Shown here piece after piece: positions 18,593-27,786 of a stretch of 64,000 nucleotides of DNA. The stretch is from VMCP01 sp964527775 (GTDB lineage: Bacteria > Bacteroidota > Bacteroidia > NS11-12g > UBA955): NCBI GenBank assembly GCA_964527775.1, contig CAZGQS010000002.1, forward strand, positions 1-64,000, written 5' to 3'. A program made the position numbers and the translations under genes. The notes beneath the pieces are model-generated. The model did no database searches. It worked only from the letters and a program-made list of their open reading frames with translations, and was not told the origin of the DNA. How positions within the stretch are numbered: position 1 is the stretch's first letter; every line of letters begins with the position of its first letter.

Positions 18593-20155
18593 CTATTCCT
18601 TTATGAAGCGAATGTAGGTATTAGTGTTTTCTGTCCTAGAGTGCAAGATAAGAAGGTAGGCTCCAGGGTTTAAATGTTTGATTTGTAAATATGAATGGGA
18701 TAATGGTTGGTTATGTTCTAATTTTCTTCCAAATGGGTCAAGAATGCTGTAAGAATCAATATTCACAGTAGAATTTATTTGGATGATTTCTGATGCTGGG
18801 TTTGGAAAAATAGAGATATTTGGGGAGAAGGAGTTTGCAGACATTGTGCTATCTGGTCCTTTTTGGTACACCCTGACGTAATCAATTTCCATACGGGATG
18901 AATCAAACGTCGCATCAACTTGGGGTAATACTGCAATGTTGAGTAAGATGTATTGATCTTTGGTGAATGGCCAATTGTCTGAAGTTTTTGTTGTAGGTTC
19001 ATAAGAGTGAATTTCAATACTATCAACAAAAAACAGTAGTTTTTCGGGTGTCCAAACTAGGGAATAAACATGGTAATTGTTGTAGGGATCAGGTAGGTAT
19101 TTTCCGCCGGTTTCAACACCACCAAACCGTGCTTGGGTATGAACGGCCGCCGAAACATAACGAGGGTTATGTCCCCAGCTTTCCATAATATCCATTTCGC
19201 CACATTTAGGCCAACCCACGGTTTCGGCGTTTCTGCCCCAATAGTTTCCGGTTTCACCAATATTGGTTCCGAGGGTCCAAATAGCGGGCCATACGCCGTT
19301 TCCTGACGGAAGTTTGGCTCTGACGTCTATTCGTCCGTAGGTGAATGCGAATTTTGAGTTAAGTCGTGCGGAAGTGTAATCTTTGGTGCTGTTTTCGTAG
19401 GTGTACTTTTCTTTTTTCAGCACAATTTTCAAGCTTCCGTTGCTCACATAAGAATTGTCAAGTTTGTCTGTGTAGTGTTGAATTTCGCCGTTGAACCAGC
19501 CGCCATTATTAGGGGGGATGATTTGCGGGTGCCAATTTTCGGATTTGGGTTTTCCTGTGTAGTCAAATTCATCGGCCCAGACGAGTTTGCCGAAATGTGG
19601 AATGCCTGTGTTTTGTTGGCTTCCCCCGGGAGAAACAAATCCTTTGATATCGTCTAAATGGTATTCACCGGCTTTATACTCATTGGGTTCAAAGAAGATG
19701 GTTAATCTTGTGTAGGTTCCTTTGGCATTGATGGGAGCGTCAGATCCTACAGTTTTGGCTTGAGCAAAATTGAACGAATCTAAGTGCCAAGTGCTGGTTT
19801 TGAATCTTTTTTGGACGTAGACATTGGGCTCCCCCGTGGTGCTATTTTCGAGTTTTATTTGGAAAGTGAATGAGTCGCCTTCTGCGTGATAAAGACTGAA
19901 AAATAACTTTTTGGATGAATCAAGAATAACTCCTTGTTTCAAGTCAATGAAAGCACCTTCGTATAGGCTGCCTGCGGTGTTGGTGAAGACGGCAACATTA
20001 TTATTTGGACGCAGAGGGTCTTTTGCTTTAGTGAATTCGGTTCCGCCAAAAACAGAGAAATTATGCTCATTGGATTCGAAAGTGAGAGGTAAATTCTGAG
20101 ATTTAATTGAATAAGTGAGACCAATAAGAATAAATAGGAGCAGGTTTCTAAGCAT
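18593..20155 (-). CDS. GH16 laminarinase (beta-1,3-glucanase) with binding module and T9SS tail
   Basis: The 520-residue secreted endo-glucanase has a signal peptide ending SIKSQ. A beta-sandwich carbohydrate-binding-like module lies at about 22-172 (LPLTFESNEHNFSVFGG through GEYHLDDIKGF). The GH16 domain spans about 185-440, with WADEF, GEIQHYTD, GRIDVRAKLPSGNGVWPAIW and the catalytic GEMDIMES (nucleophile E320, acid/base E325). A T9SS sorting domain follows (ISIFPNPASEIIQIN). The extra Met in DIMES is typical of laminarinase-type GH16. The minus-strand box TATTTTTG at 20162-20169 fixes ATG 20155. The N-terminal module resembles the C-terminus of the lipoprotein at 52027-53379. Confidence 0.93.
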   Translation of the reverse strand: MLRNLLLFILIGLTYSIKSQNLPLTFESNEHNFSVFGGTEFTKAKDPLRPNNNVAVFTNTAGSLYEGAFIDLKQGVILDSSKKLFFSLYHAEGDSFTFQIKLENSTTGEPNVYVQKRFKTSTWHLDSFNFAQAKTVGSDAPINAKGTYTRLTIFFEPNEYKAGEYHLDDIKGFVSPGGSQQNTGIPHFGKLVWADEFDYTGKPKSENWHPQIIPPNNGGWFNGEIQHYTDKLDNSYVSNGSLKIVLKKEKYTYENSTKDYTSARLNSKFAFTYGRIDVRAKLPSGNGVWPAIWTLGTNIGETGNYWGRNAETVGWPKCGEMDIMESWGHNPRYVSAAVHTQARFGGVETGGKYLPDPYNNYHVYSLVWTPEKLLFFVDSIEIHSYEPTTKTSDNWPFTKDQYILLNIAVLPQVDATFDSSRMEIDYVRVYQKGPDSTMSANSFSPNISIFPNPASEIIQINSTVNIDSYSILDPFGRKLEHNQPLSHSYLQIKHLNPGAYLLILHSRTENTNTYIRFIKE

Positions 20156-20161
20156 AGTCTT

Positions 20162-20169
20162 CAAAAATA
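20162..20169 (-). promoter_or_regulatory. TAnnTTTG promoter box for the secreted GH16 gene
   Basis: TATTTTTG on the minus strand lies 6 bp before ATG 20155. It rules out the longer reading from 20197, which would start upstream of the promoter. Confidence 0.6.
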
Positions 20170-20184
20170 GGGCTAAAATATTTA

Positions 20185-20192
20185 TACCTTTG
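20185..20192 (+). promoter_or_regulatory. TAnnTTTG promoter box for the lipoprotein at 20207
   Basis: TACCTTTG lies 14 bp before the ATG and is divergent to the GH16 promoter, only 15 bp from it. The two promoters could share a regulator site. Confidence 0.6.
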
Positions 20193-20206
20193 TACATAGT
20201 TTACTC

Positions 20207-21049
20207 ATGATAGCCGCAACTTCAAAAACTTTAAAACACCTTCGCCGCTTGGCCTTTGCTGGGCTTCTTTCCTTCGGGTTTGTATGGTTAGCAGGCTGTG
20301 AGCTTTATTCTCAGTCAATGGAAAATTCAGCCGGTGATAATTATTTTTCAGACATGATTGTAACTCGTTTGGTACATACCGTTCAAGATGCCATTGTGGC
20401 GAATGATAGTGGTTGGAACATGGGTCATGCAGCGGAGATGACATTTTCAAGTAAACCGGGCGAAAAGAAGTTGGAAATGCGTTACGGAGTTGATTATGTT
20501 ACAGATTATGACGGATTTGAAAGGAAGGGAACGGTTACAACAACTTGGGATAGAAGCTTTTTTATACCTGGTTCTACCATGCACATTGTGATGGAAAATG
20601 AACACGGTACCAATAATTGGGCTACCAAGGGTTTTATTGATGTAACCAATTGGGGTTTGAATGAGTGGGATCAACCCATGTACGAGGTAAGATGCAGTTT
20701 GGAGTTGATTTCACCGGCGTATAACTGGGAATGGACCAATGAGTATATCAGAGTTAAAATTTCAAAAGACAATACACCACAATCAACGGATGATTTATGG
20801 AGTGTTACGGGAACGGCTTATGCCAGAAATAGGCAGGGTAGATTTTACAATGCCTTTATAAAAGATTCTTTGTACTACAAACCTAGTTGTAAGTATGGTT
20901 ACACTCGTGGCAAGGTAGATATTCAACATGTTGATGCTACTCAAAGGGTTTTTGTAGTTTATGGCGAAGGAACAGATACGGCTTGTTCTCAGTACATGAC
21001 TTTTGATCGCGGAAATCGCAAATTAACGGTTACTAAAAATTTGAAATAA
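20207..21049 (+). CDS. uncharacterised lipoprotein
   Basis: The 280-residue protein has a signal peptide ending in lipobox VWLAGC, so it should be lipid-anchored at C30. The rest is rich in beta-strand-like segments with many Trp and Tyr (TTWDRSFFIPGSTMHIVMENEHG, ISPAYNWEWTNEYIRVKIS). I recognise no domain or catalytic motif. It has its own promoter box and is followed after 18 bp by a separately promoted membrane protein gene. Confidence 0.75.
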   Translation: MIAATSKTLKHLRRLAFAGLLSFGFVWLAGCELYSQSMENSAGDNYFSDMIVTRLVHTVQDAIVANDSGWNMGHAAEMTFSSKPGEKKLEMRYGVDYVTDYDGFERKGTVTTTWDRSFFIPGSTMHIVMENEHGTNNWATKGFIDVTNWGLNEWDQPMYEVRCSLELISPAYNWEWTNEYIRVKISKDNTPQSTDDLWSVTGTAYARNRQGRFYNAFIKDSLYYKPSCKYGYTRGKVDIQHVDATQRVFVVYGEGTDTACSQYMTFDRGNRKLTVTKNLK

Positions 21050-21055
21050 ATCCAA

Positions 21056-21063
21056 TACTTTTG
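21056..21063 (+). promoter_or_regulatory. TAnnTTTG promoter box for the membrane protein at 21068
   Basis: TACTTTTG ends 4 bp before the ATG, predicting a leaderless mRNA. Confidence 0.55.
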
Positions 21064-21067
21064 GGGT

Positions 21068-21610
21068 ATGAAAAAAATAATCCTACCCTCATTTGTTATT
21101 GCCATAACTCTTTGGATGTGGCAATTTGTATCATTTGCGGCTGCTAATTTACATTCTGGCGGACAACAATACACTCCGTACCAAGATACTATCGCCTCTT
21201 TTATTGGAAAGTTAAATTTGGCTGATGGGGAGTATTTAATACCGCAGGTAGATCCCAAGAAACCAGACATGAAGATGGAAGATTGGAATCAGTATTATGG
21301 CAAACCATGGATGTTTTTGAAATATTATAATAACCGTGAAGACGTTATGGGAATGAACATGATTAGGGGCTTCTCCAGTAATTGGGTTGCTGGCTTTATC
21401 ATTATTTACCTGTTGAACTTAATGGGTTCAATGAAGTTGATTAAGTCTATTCTTACTACCTTGGGAATGGGACTTGTGGTATTCATTTATGTACCATATA
21501 CCAATCATATTTGGTTTCCGGATTTTGATACTCTAATTACTCTGTTGGATTGTTTAGCTCCATTTGCCTTGATAGGAGTTTGGAACGGATTATTCTGGAA
21601 TAAACAATAG
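21068..21610 (+). CDS. uncharacterised membrane protein with four predicted helices
   Basis: The 180-residue protein has an N-terminal helix (IILPSFVIAITLWMWQFVSF), a soluble loop of about residues 27-95, then three more hydrophobic segments (WVAGFIIIYLLNLMG, ILTTLGMGLVVFIYVPY, LLDCLAPFALIGVWNGLFW). I do not recognise the family. The preceding lipoprotein gene is 18 bp upstream, but this gene has its own promoter box. The stop is 2 bp from the convergent WG-repeat gene. Confidence 0.75.
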   Translation: MKKIILPSFVIAITLWMWQFVSFAAANLHSGGQQYTPYQDTIASFIGKLNLADGEYLIPQVDPKKPDMKMEDWNQYYGKPWMFLKYYNNREDVMGMNMIRGFSSNWVAGFIIIYLLNLMGSMKLIKSILTTLGMGLVVFIYVPYTNHIWFPDFDTLITLLDCLAPFALIGVWNGLFWNKQ

Positions 21611-21612
21611 TC

Positions 21613-23964
21613 TTATTGCCAGCTATAAATCTTGCCTTTTTGATTCATCCAATAACTGCGGTCTGGCTCTGAAATAAGCAGGTAATTTTGAAACATCTGA
21701 TCTACAATTTCATTGAAATGGTAGTTACTGATTATGGCATTACCACCTTTTGTTACCAATTCATAACCGCCTTCGTCTTCGGAGTGCGGTGACTGAACAA
21801 TCCAAGTTCCAGGAAATTGGGAAGATTCAATTTGAAGATAATCCTCAGGTAATACTGTATTGCCTTTGAGGTCAATAAGTCCAATAAAACCATCGCTGGA
21901 ATTAGTAAGAAAATACTGCGTCTGATCTGATCTTGAAATGCTAAAATGGGGGGTTGGATGAACTGTTTTCTCTGTGATGATGTTTACTAAGTGAGTGCGA
22001 GAAACGATACTGTCTTTTTTGAGTTTAAATGTGGTATCTGTGGTAAATCCAATGAGACTGTCGTTTAAAATAGCAATTGATTGAGCAGTTGGTTTGCTCA
22101 GTTCCCAGTTGGAAGGATTTAGCCATTTTTGTCCCCAAAAAGAAGTATTGCCGCGCTTGTTATTAGATGAATTGACTTTAATAGAAGTGGTAAATATCTT
22201 GTTATCAACCGTTTCAAATTGAAGTTTTTTGTGAACTTTTATGGGTTGGAAGTCTTGATTATATATTGTGGATTCAGATTTATCATAGATACAGAAATAC
22301 ACTTGGTTGTTAGATTGGATCCATAAGGGTTCCTTTTTCAAGCCAACGGCAATGGTAGTAAGCCCTGTATCGGTGAATTTGCCGACATTCATTTTGTTGA
22401 TCCAAAAATAACCTTTCGCAAATTGAGTACACGATTGAAAGGTATCTGAAATGGTCTTGAAATTTGAATCTAAGAAATAGAGGTTTGCGCCTTTTTGAAC
22501 AAGAATACGAGTTTTTGGAATATTCCAAAGATCAACAGGCGATTGAAGACTATATTCGTTGAGTTCAGAGATGTCATCAAATTCAAAAGGTGTTAGAATT
22601 TTACCCTGTTTGTTGTAAAATGCCCAATGAGTACCATTAAATAATGCTCCTTGTCCGCTGGCTGTATCAAAATAGATTTTCGGGAATTTGCAGGGTAAAA
22701 GTTCCTTTCCCGTGGAGTTTATAAGTCCATATCTTTCAGATTTTGTGACAAAGGCCAAGTTTTTTTGAATTTGAATGGGGAGATCGCTGTACTTATTATT
22801 AGAGATGGGTGTTCCATCTTTTTCAATGTAATAGTATTCAGGGTTGTCAAATAAATCATATTTCATGACCAAAGCACATTCGGGAATGAGATGTGCGCCG
22901 TTTGAAAACCATTGGGTATGGTATTTTTTTGCAAAAGGGAAGGCGAAGTCGTATGTAGAATCCGTCCATTTTTCTAGAGTTATTGAATCTACGAAGGCAA
23001 ATTTACCGCGTTTGGTGTAGAACGGTACTGGGGTAATTTTGAGGTATCTGAGTAGATAGGACGCTGTCTTTTTGTGTTTACCGAAGGGATATTTATTCAG
23101 GTAGTTTGAATAGGCTACAGTAGAATTTATTTGTTTGCTCTGAATAAATGCAAGATTATCAGCAAGCGATAGTGCTTGTTTTTGTTGGGCTGCTTTTGGG
23201 TAGTCATCAATGAATTTCAAATAGGCTTCTTCGGTGTTTTGATATTCAGCTTCATTGAAGGCCATCTTATACAACGAGTCCGTTGCTTGTGTATAAAAGC
23301 TCAAGAGATGGGCAGGATAAGCGGAGCTATCAGGCATGGCTCTCCAAATCAAGGTGTATTTTTGCAAATCGGAGATTTTATTGGTTGAAAGCGCTTGTTT
23401 AAAAGCAATGGTATCATTTAAAGACGACAAACAATAAATGATATGAGGTAAGGATATTTTGGTGTTGATGTTGCCGTTTTTGGGGAAGTGTTTTTCTAAG
23501 GTAGTTTGCTCATTTTGAAAGAATTGCAAGAGTTCAATGTTCTGGTTGGGGTCAGTCATGGATCGTTCTTGGTTGTACTTGTCGTAAAGAAGTTTACGGT
23601 AGTATAGATTTAAGTAGGTTTCGTCAAAATAGTACCACTTCAGAAATTCTTGTTTTGTTTCAGGGTTAAACAAAAAAGCCGCAGTGGCTTTAATTGATGC
23701 ATTTCTAGAAAAGAAAATGGCTTGGTTCTTTTGAAGGTGATGTGTGGCGAGTCGAGACAGAGAATGCCAATAAATGGGATTGGCTGTATCATTGGTTTGA
23801 GACCGTTTGATGAGTTTTTTCTCGGCCTTTAAGAACTGGCTATCAACAATATTTCTATGTATTCTGTACTGTGGATTTAACCAAGGTTTGAGCGATTGTG
23901 CTTTCAAGGCACTTATACTGGTCAAGCAGAGTAAAATAAGATGAAACCCAACTCTCAAATTCAT
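21613..23964 (-). CDS. WG-repeat protein, exported
   Basis: The 783-residue protein has a signal peptide ending SALKAQ. The N-terminal half (about 30-330) is helical and looks tetratricopeptide-like (LYKMAFNEAEYQNTEEAYLKF, DYPKAAQQKQALSLADNLA). The C-terminal half carries degenerate WG-type beta repeats (RYGLINSTGKELLPCKFPKI, HWAFYNKQGKILTPFEFDDI, FIGLIDLKGNTVLPEDYLQI). WG proteins have no fixed biochemical role; they probably mediate binding at the envelope. No T9SS tail is present. ATG 23964 is preferred because a frame starting at 23982 would use TTG and overlap the promoter box. Confidence 0.8.
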   Translation of the reverse strand: MNLRVGFHLILLCLTSISALKAQSLKPWLNPQYRIHRNIVDSQFLKAEKKLIKRSQTNDTANPIYWHSLSRLATHHLQKNQAIFFSRNASIKATAAFLFNPETKQEFLKWYYFDETYLNLYYRKLLYDKYNQERSMTDPNQNIELLQFFQNEQTTLEKHFPKNGNINTKISLPHIIYCLSSLNDTIAFKQALSTNKISDLQKYTLIWRAMPDSSAYPAHLLSFYTQATDSLYKMAFNEAEYQNTEEAYLKFIDDYPKAAQQKQALSLADNLAFIQSKQINSTVAYSNYLNKYPFGKHKKTASYLLRYLKITPVPFYTKRGKFAFVDSITLEKWTDSTYDFAFPFAKKYHTQWFSNGAHLIPECALVMKYDLFDNPEYYYIEKDGTPISNNKYSDLPIQIQKNLAFVTKSERYGLINSTGKELLPCKFPKIYFDTASGQGALFNGTHWAFYNKQGKILTPFEFDDISELNEYSLQSPVDLWNIPKTRILVQKGANLYFLDSNFKTISDTFQSCTQFAKGYFWINKMNVGKFTDTGLTTIAVGLKKEPLWIQSNNQVYFCIYDKSESTIYNQDFQPIKVHKKLQFETVDNKIFTTSIKVNSSNNKRGNTSFWGQKWLNPSNWELSKPTAQSIAILNDSLIGFTTDTTFKLKKDSIVSRTHLVNIITEKTVHPTPHFSISRSDQTQYFLTNSSDGFIGLIDLKGNTVLPEDYLQIESSQFPGTWIVQSPHSEDEGGYELVTKGGNAIISNYHFNEIVDQMFQNYLLISEPDRSYWMNQKGKIYSWQ

Positions 23965-23979
23965 AGGTGTATATAACTT

Positions 23980-23987
23980 CAAATATA
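23980..23987 (-). promoter_or_regulatory. TAnnTTTG promoter box for the WG-repeat gene
   Basis: TATATTTG on the minus strand lies 15 bp before ATG 23964. Confidence 0.55.
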
Positions 23988-24050
23988 TATCAAATGGTAT
24001 ATGGGTTGTGATTTTTTCGTTAAGGGCTTGGAATTTAGAAATTAGGGAGG

Positions 24051-24058
24051 TATTTTTG
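24051..24058 (+). promoter_or_regulatory. TAnnTTTG promoter box for the 60-residue protein
   Basis: TATTTTTG lies 9 bp before ATG 24068 and excludes an earlier in-frame start at 24008. Confidence 0.55.
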
Positions 24059-24067
24059 TTGTCTATT

Positions 24068-24250
24068 ATGAAAAAGCAAATTTTATTTCTTGCTACATTT
24101 TGTCTGATTGCTTTGGCTTTTTCTCAGGCAGGTTTCGATGATGACGTAGTTGACGTACCCGTTGATGGTGGTATTATTTCTGTGGTTGGCAGTGCGTTAG
24201 CGTATGGCATTTATCGCAACAGAAAAGCGGCTAAAGCAAAGAACGATTAA
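24068..24250 (+). CDS. PID-CTERM-like small exported protein
   Basis: The 60-residue product has an N-terminal signal peptide (KKQILFLATFCLIALAFSQ). A short acidic linker follows (DDDVVDVPVDGG), then a hydrophobic stretch (IISVVGSALAYGIY) and a basic tail (RNRKAAKAKND). The layout of PxDGG, one helix and a basic end resembles the PID-CTERM putative sorting signal of small Bacteroidota proteins. Almost nothing remains as a mature domain, so the protein is essentially signal plus anchor. It is monocistronic, with its own promoter box and a strong terminator. The assignment rests on motif resemblance only. Confidence 0.65.
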   Translation: MKKQILFLATFCLIALAFSQAGFDDDVVDVPVDGGIISVVGSALAYGIYRNRKAAKAKND

Positions 24251-24270
24251 GATTCTAAAATTCAGATAGT

Positions 24271-24301
24271 AAAAAGGCTACCCTTGGGTAGCCTTTTTTT
24301 T
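24271..24301. terminator. bidirectional intrinsic terminator
   Basis: The stem GGCTACCC/GGGTAGCC with a short loop is flanked by A5 on the left and T8 on the right. It serves the small + gene and also the aldo/keto reductase gene, whose stop is at 24305 on the opposite strand. Confidence 0.9.
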
Positions 24302-24304
24302 GTT

Positions 24305-25288
24305 TTAGTATTGTGGATGAATGGGTTTGTTTTGAAGTATATCCTCAATTTTTAACATGATCTCGTCTGTCAAGAGAGGCAAGATATCAGCAGATTTCAG
24401 TGTTTCAGTCAGTTGCTCCTCTTTGGTAGCTCCTAAGATTACCGTTGAAACATTTGGATTTTTCATGCACCATACAACTCCTAATTTAGGAAGGGTTGTA
24501 CCCAAGTCTAATGCCAATTGATGAAGACTTTTCACTTTAAGGGCATTTTCGGGGGTCATTAATCTTTCTGCAAGCCATCCCAGCTCTTCGCGTTTGAGTC
24601 TAGAATCTGCGGGAATACCATTGAGGTATTTGCCTGTTAAAAGCCCACTAGCTAAAGGTGACCAAATGGTGGTTCCTAGTCCCACGGTTTTGTAAATTTG
24701 GGAATACTCCACTTCTACCTTGTCTCTCACCAACATATTATATTGTGGTTGCTCTACTACCGGTCCAATTAAATGGTTTTGACGCGCAAACATATGGGCT
24801 TCCATGATTTCTTGGGCACTCCACTCGCTGGTTCCCCAATACAGAATTTTGCCCGACATGATCAATTGATGCATGCTCCAAACCGTCTCTTCAATAGGGG
24901 TTGCTTTATCTGGGCGGTGGCAGAAGTACAGGTCTAAATATTCTACTTTTAATCGTTCAAGTGCTTGATTACAAGCTTCAAAAATGTGTTTTCTGTGAAG
25001 TCCTTTTTGTGTGGGGACTTTCGCACCAGCACCAAAAAAAACTTTAGAAGAAACGATGTATGAATCTCGCGACCAGGTTCGGTTGCTGAGTATTTTACCC
25101 ATCACTCTTTCTGATTCTCCTGCTGCATATACTTCGGCGTTGTCAAAGAAATTAACTCCTGCATCATAGGCAATGTCCATGAGGCGTTCGCTGATTTGAT
25201 TTTGGATTTGATTTCCGAAAGTGATCCAAGAGCCAAAGCTCAATCTACTAACTGGTAGCCCGGTTTTTCCTAAATTGACGTATTCCAT
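24305..25288 (-). CDS. aldo/keto reductase (Kv-beta-like family)
   Basis: The 327-residue cytoplasmic NADPH-dependent oxidoreductase should reduce aldehydes or ketones. The AKR tetrad is visible: Asp and Tyr in FFDNAEVYAAGE, Lys in VSSKVFF and His in DLYFCHRPD. The cofactor region ILGATKEEQL is near the C-terminus, and GLGTTIWSPLASGLLTGKY is typical of AKR6. It overlaps the upstream flippase gene by 41 bp, so it belongs to the minus-strand glycan operon. It may serve nucleotide-sugar metabolism there, but this is inference from position. Confidence 0.9.
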   Translation of the reverse strand: MEYVNLGKTGLPVSRLSFGSWITFGNQIQNQISERLMDIAYDAGVNFFDNAEVYAAGESERVMGKILSNRTWSRDSYIVSSKVFFGAGAKVPTQKGLHRKHIFEACNQALERLKVEYLDLYFCHRPDKATPIEETVWSMHQLIMSGKILYWGTSEWSAQEIMEAHMFARQNHLIGPVVEQPQYNMLVRDKVEVEYSQIYKTVGLGTTIWSPLASGLLTGKYLNGIPADSRLKREELGWLAERLMTPENALKVKSLHQLALDLGTTLPKLGVVWCMKNPNVSTVILGATKEEQLTETLKSADILPLLTDEIMLKIEDILQNKPIHPQY

Positions 25289-26759
25289 GTATTGCTTTTT
25301 GTATTTGTTCGTTGAATTCGGGTGATATCTTCCAATAATATATGCAAGGTATCAATAGGGCCAACATCAAAGGTGTTTTCAAGAATGAATCAGTAATGGG
25401 ATTTTCAGCCAATTTGATGTATGTAGCCAAAGGTATGAACAAAGCGAGAAGTAATATGGTTTTTATTTGGTTTTTTGTGAAAGGATGTATTTTCATTTTT
25501 ACATAAATGAGCAACATGACAAATCCATATCCAAAAATGAAGGTTAACACGGTAGCAATGGCTGCACCATCAATTCCCAACAACGGAATTAGCCACAGGT
25601 TCAGTCCCACGGCAGAAAAAATCATGATGAGTGAAGTGATCAGTCCCCAAGCGTAAAATTTAGAATTTGATAAGATAGGACTGGTGGTAATACCTACCAT
25701 TTCGAAGAGTTTTCCAATGCCAATGTAAAAGACCACCATTTTTCCCGCTTTGTAATACTCTCCGTTGGGCATGATGTGAAAGGCAGTATCTACATTGAGC
25801 CAAATGAGTAAAAATAGAATAGATCCTACTAGTAATTGGTTGTTTGACAATTGTTTATATAGGGAACTTACTTTAGAAACATTCTGATTTTTCATGTGCT
25901 CCGCAAAAATGGGATTGGAAATTTGCATGATGGTTCTTTTGGGAATTTCAATGAGTACCGCGAGGTAAAATCCAATAGAATAAACCGCAGTATCAGCCAA
26001 TGATTTAGAGGCAGAGATCATGAGGAAGTCAATCTTGTTGATTACAAGTCCAACGGCGTTTACAATGAAAAACCAGAGGGTAAACTTGATGGCATCAGAT
26101 TTGACTTCGGGATTGTCTGAGAGGAACTTAAAATCTGGTTTGAGGGAGATAGGGGTCAATTGTCCTATATAAATGAAAGAGGCGAGAGCTCCGATGAGAT
26201 AGGCTCCTGTAAGCAACCAACAGAAAACCGAAAAACTAATGAGTTTTATAAAAAACAAGTAAGCGAATAGTAGAATTAACAGTCTAACCACCACTTCTCT
26301 GATGAAGTTGGGAATGGTGATTCGTCCGTGGTTAGAAGCAACCGATTCAAACAATGATTGCAGCATCATGAATAGAACCAATACTACAATCATGGGTAGA
26401 ATGGCAGAAATCATGGAGGTGTCTTTATTGAATAGCTTGATGAAGTCGTCTTCAAGAATGACGATTCCGGAGGCACTGAGTAAATATCCCAAAGCGGGAA
26501 TCAAGAATATCCAAAAGAAGAAACCGTGGTGATGGGGAGGGTTTTTAAAATAGGGGAAGAAGCGATTGACGGCGTATGTACTTCCCAATAGCGAAAATCC
26601 CGAAACGACCGCGCCAATTTCTACTAGGAGTCTGGAGGCACCGAGTTGTTTGGGGGTGAAAAAAAGGGGATAGAAGTAGAGGAGCGTAGCAAATCCGATT
26701 AAAACACCCAAATAATTGGATATGGAGGCTTTAATGCTCTGGCGTGCTACAATGCCCAT
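25248..26759 (-). CDS. polysaccharide flippase (MOP superfamily, Wzx-like)
   Basis: The 503-residue integral membrane protein has about 12-14 hydrophobic segments across its whole length, starting with ISNYLGVLIGFATLLYFYPLFF and containing AVYSIGFYLAVLIEIPKRTIMQISNPIFAEHM. The latter is a typical motif of the polysaccharide transport family, which flips lipid-linked glycans across the inner membrane. It starts 5 bp after the Gfo/Idh gene stop, in the same direction, in a three-gene unit with the dehydrogenase and the aldo/keto reductase. Confidence 0.85.
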   Translation of the reverse strand: MGIVARQSIKASISNYLGVLIGFATLLYFYPLFFTPKQLGASRLLVEIGAVVSGFSLLGSTYAVNRFFPYFKNPPHHHGFFFWIFLIPALGYLLSASGIVILEDDFIKLFNKDTSMISAILPMIVVLVLFMMLQSLFESVASNHGRITIPNFIREVVVRLLILLFAYLFFIKLISFSVFCWLLTGAYLIGALASFIYIGQLTPISLKPDFKFLSDNPEVKSDAIKFTLWFFIVNAVGLVINKIDFLMISASKSLADTAVYSIGFYLAVLIEIPKRTIMQISNPIFAEHMKNQNVSKVSSLYKQLSNNQLLVGSILFLLIWLNVDTAFHIMPNGEYYKAGKMVVFYIGIGKLFEMVGITTSPILSNSKFYAWGLITSLIMIFSAVGLNLWLIPLLGIDGAAIATVLTFIFGYGFVMLLIYVKMKIHPFTKNQIKTILLLALFIPLATYIKLAENPITDSFLKTPLMLALLIPCIYYWKISPEFNEQIQKAIHGIRQFRKNRATS

Positions 26760-26764
26760 AAGAA

Positions 26765-27781
26765 TTAGACGTTGTCGGTTGCTTTATAAATTCGTTCAAT
26801 GATATCAACCGTCTTCATGCCTTCGAGGGCATTGGTTGAAATGGTGTCTTCGCCTTTTATGGTTTTTACTGCGTTTTCAATCACATAGTGGTGGTTTGCC
26901 GCAGAACCTTTGTAGGGGCCGTAATCGTTGGGTGGGTTGGTTTCTTGAAGTTCGGGCATGGTGTAATCTTTGATATTGCAATGCTCAATCTTATTCATGT
27001 ATTGGCCGCCAATTTTGATAGACCCTTTACTACCAATAACTGTGATTGAACTTTCCAGATTGGAATCCCAAACCGATGTAGAATAATTGATGCTGCCTAT
27101 GCCGCCGTTTTCAAATTGGAAGTTGACAAATCCAGAATCTTCGAATTCGGTAGTGGTTGCATGATTGAAGTTGCTGCTCACCGATTTGATGTTTTTGATG
27201 TCGCCAAAAACCCAGTACATGATGTCAACAAAGTGGCTGAATTGGGTAAAGAGTGTTCCACCATCCAATTTTTTGGTGCCTTTCCAATTACTTACAGAGT
27301 AGTAACGCTCGTCTCTGTTCCAATAACAGTTGGTTTGTACCATGTATATGTCGCCGATGATCTTTTTATCTACAATTTCTTTGAGCCAAAGGGATGGCGG
27401 ACTGTAACGATTTTGTTTAACGATGAAGATATGCCTAGATACTCTCAAGCCGGTCATAATCACCTCTTCACACTCTTTTACCGTGAGGGCCATTGGTTTT
27501 TCGATGATTACGTGAGCTTTGTGATTGAGGGCGTTTATTGCAAGTTCAGCATGTAATCCATTGGGTGTAGCAATTACTACAACATCAGGACGGATACCTG
27601 CATTAAACAGAGCATCAATGCTTTCAAAAAGTGGAATATTGCTGAAGTGGTCTAATCCTTTAACGCAATCACTGTTGGTATCAACGAAACCTACAAGTTC
27701 GCAATGATCGTTTTGACTGACGAGAGTAGCATGGCGCTTACCAATATGTCCTAGTCCTACAATGCCAAACTTTATCTTCAT
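26765..27781 (-). CDS. Gfo/Idh/MocA family NAD(P)-dependent sugar dehydrogenase
   Basis: The 338-residue oxidoreductase has an N-terminal Rossmann fold (GIVGLGHIGKRH) and the family motif EKP at residues 94-96, whose lysine is catalytic. The C-terminal alpha/beta domain includes WKGTKKLDGGTLFTQFSHFVDIMYWVFGD, with the Asp-xxx-His pair of the active site. Members oxidise nucleotide sugars such as UDP-GlcNAcA in surface-glycan pathways. Flippase and UDP-GlcNAc 2-epimerase genes nearby support such a role, but the substrate is not proved. It is the first gene of its unit. Confidence 0.9.
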   Translation of the reverse strand: MKIKFGIVGLGHIGKRHATLVSQNDHCELVGFVDTNSDCVKGLDHFSNIPLFESIDALFNAGIRPDVVVIATPNGLHAELAINALNHKAHVIIEKPMALTVKECEEVIMTGLRVSRHIFIVKQNRYSPPSLWLKEIVDKKIIGDIYMVQTNCYWNRDERYYSVSNWKGTKKLDGGTLFTQFSHFVDIMYWVFGDIKNIKSVSSNFNHATTTEFEDSGFVNFQFENGGIGSINYSTSVWDSNLESSITVIGSKGSIKIGGQYMNKIEHCNIKDYTMPELQETNPPNDYGPYKGSAANHHYVIENAVKTIKGEDTISTNALEGMKTVDIIERIYKATDNV

Positions 27782-27786
27782 ATTTA

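Noticed and set aside
27116..27556. 146-residue + strand frame inside the Gfo/Idh gene
   Set aside because: The opposite strand carries a complete enzyme with all motifs; this frame has no recognisable features or promoter.
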